From Kluyvera genomosp. 3 (GTDB taxonomy: Bacteria > Pseudomonadota > Gammaproteobacteria > Enterobacterales > Enterobacteriaceae): DNA of 64,000 nucleotides. Below, piece by piece: positions 63,120 to 64,000 of this stretch. Positions within the stretch are counted from its first letter, which is position 1, and the number at the start of each line of letters is the position of its first letter. Made by a program: the position numbers and the translations under genes. The notes under the pieces are model-generated. The model saw only the letters and a program-made list of their open reading frames with translations. It searched no databases and was not told where the DNA came from. The DNA lies in NCBI GenBank assembly GCA_002211745.1, contig CP022114.1:4186645-4250644 (forward strand). The letters run 5' to 3'.

Positions 63120-63713
63120 TTACTGCACTTTCAGATCATTTTTGACGCTTTTCACACCTTCGACGGCTTTAGCGACGCTTTCTGCACGCTCGCTTTGCGC
63201 CTGGGATTCCACGGTACCCGACAGCTGCACAACGCCATCTGTCGTCTCAACTTTCACGTTACGTGAGGGTACGATGTCGTCAGCCAGCAGCTTGGCTTTC
63301 ACTTCGCTGGTCGTTGCCGTATCACCGGCATAGCCTTTTATCGAGCTTTCTTTACTGTCGCGGACGTGGAGTTTGTCACTCACAGAAGCAACGCCCTCAA
63401 CGGTTTTCGCCGCTGCGACAGCCGCTTCCGCCTGCGCCTGACTTTGTACAAAGCCGCTCAGGGTCACGACTTTTTTGTCTGTTTTCACAGAGATATCCGT
63501 GCTCTTAATACTCTCGTTGTCCAGCAGGGCGGCTTTAACTTTTGCCGTGATGGTGCTGTCATCCATAAAGTTACCCACTTTATTCCCTGCACTTTCAGCA
63601 CTGGCCTGAGCCTTGTCCATCGTTGTCGTTTCTGCGTAGACGGAACCGGTAGCTACAGCAGAAGTGAGCATTACGGCAAGCAGCGTTTTAGACATCGTCA
63701 GTTTTTTCATCAT
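63120..63713 (-). CDS. osmY: Periplasmic osmotically inducible protein OsmY
   Basis: Periplasmic chaperone-like protein with two BON domains ([20 protein letters not shown] ... VRD, and [19 protein letters not shown] to the end). 197 residues; signal peptide about 27 residues ([21 protein letters not shown], ending near the AxA). The ATG at 63713 follows AGGAATATTTTG; the next ATG is an alternative. Complete. In E. coli it is a strong sigma-S and osmotic stress gene. Confidence 0.96.
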   Translation of the reverse strand: MMKKLTMSKTLLAVMLTSAVATGSVYAETTTMDKAQASAESAGNKVGNFMDDSTITAKVKAALLDNESIKSTDISVKTDKKVVTLSGFVQSQAQAEAAVAAAKTVEGVASVSDKLHVRDSKESSIKGYAGDTATTSEVKAKLLADDIVPSRNVKVETTDGVVQLSGTVESQAQSERAESVAKAVEGVKSVKNDLKVQ

Positions 63714-63949
63714 CAAAATATTCCTGTATGTTTTGCCCGCAATTTGAGCATTTGCAACACGCAGGTTGCATTGCTGAATAGGGACGAAGCCCTGACCACG
63801 TATTCCACGACAGCCCAATTCTCCGGGTCACAAATCACCGCGAAAACGCGCCTTATCCAGTTATTAATATTGCGATGAAAATAAGTGTCAGCTTTAAGCA
63901 CTTTACATGGCGTGACTAACAGAATTTAAAGCCGACACAGATGTCATCG

Positions 63950-63971
63950 CTTTGTTAAATATAGATCACAA
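63950..63971 (-). promoter_or_regulatory. osmY promoter (sigma-S type -10)
   Basis: On the minus strand TTGTGATCTATATTTAACAA, with CTATATT at 63958-63964 as a sigma-S-like -10, about 245 bases before the start codon. The long leader agrees with that of E. coli osmY. The stretch 63714-63949 is this leader; no gene seen in it. Confidence 0.6.
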
Positions 63972-64000
63972 TTTTGAAAGCGCCCGCTTCGTTGGGCAAA

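Overview
Organism and data quality. The window is chromosomal DNA of an enterobacterium (Enterobacteriaceae, close to Escherichia/Citrobacter/Salmonella; genus not settled). It carries, inverted relative to the usual E. coli map, the block ribF-rpsT-nhaR-nhaA-dnaJ-dnaK ... talB-yaaJ-yaaA ... thrCBA-thrL ... arcA ... rob-gpmB-yjjX-trpR-slt-ettA, then nadR-radA-serB-ytjB-lplA-yjjJ-deoDBAC-yjjI-yjjW ... yjjV-yjjU ... ytjA-osmY. About half of the protein genes are interrupted by single-base shortfalls, nearly all in runs of G or C. I infer about 70 of them in about 33 genes. Adding the base back restores the reading frame and, where I know the family length, the expected length. Essential or highly conserved genes (ribF, thrA, arcA, radA, trpR, deoB) are affected alike, so I treat these as probable sequencing or consensus errors and annotate full-length genes across them.

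Layout. 1-8 kb: ribF, rpsT, nhaR/nhaA, dnaJ/dnaK with a sigma-32 promoter. 7.4-14.6 kb: yaaI, yaaW, satP, an unrecognised exported protein, an MHS-type transporter, mog, an internally deleted Rpn-type protein, talB. 14.8-22.5 kb: yaaJ, yaaA, yaaX and the thr operon with its leader peptide and attenuator. 22.7-31.8 kb: yjtD, arcA directly beside creA (creBCD are absent), rob, gpmB, yjjX, trpR with a large palindromic operator, slt, ettA.

31.8-44.8 kb: a horizontally acquired ABC-transporter-dependent (group 2-like) capsule locus inserted between ettA and nadR. kpsE-D-C-S run rightwards. kpsM-kpsT and an AT-rich serotype-specific block run leftwards to meet them. That block holds only four genes: a hexapeptide acyltransferase, a Stealth-family sugar-1-phosphate transferase, an alpha/beta-hydrolase plus TPR protein, and a beta-helix lyase-like protein. 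A variant RfaH ops element lies just upstream of kpsM. The gene content points to a phosphodiester-linked, possibly O-acylated capsule on a Kdo linker; this is the most interesting system in the window.

44.8-64 kb: nadR-radA-serB facing ytjB-lplA, a HipA-like gene (yjjJ), the deoCABD nucleoside catabolism operon with DeoR-type operators (one inside yjjI), the glycyl-radical pair yjjI/yjjW, a NupC-family nucleoside transporter, yjjV, yjjU, an IS200 copy, ytjA and osmY with its long stationary-phase promoter leader.
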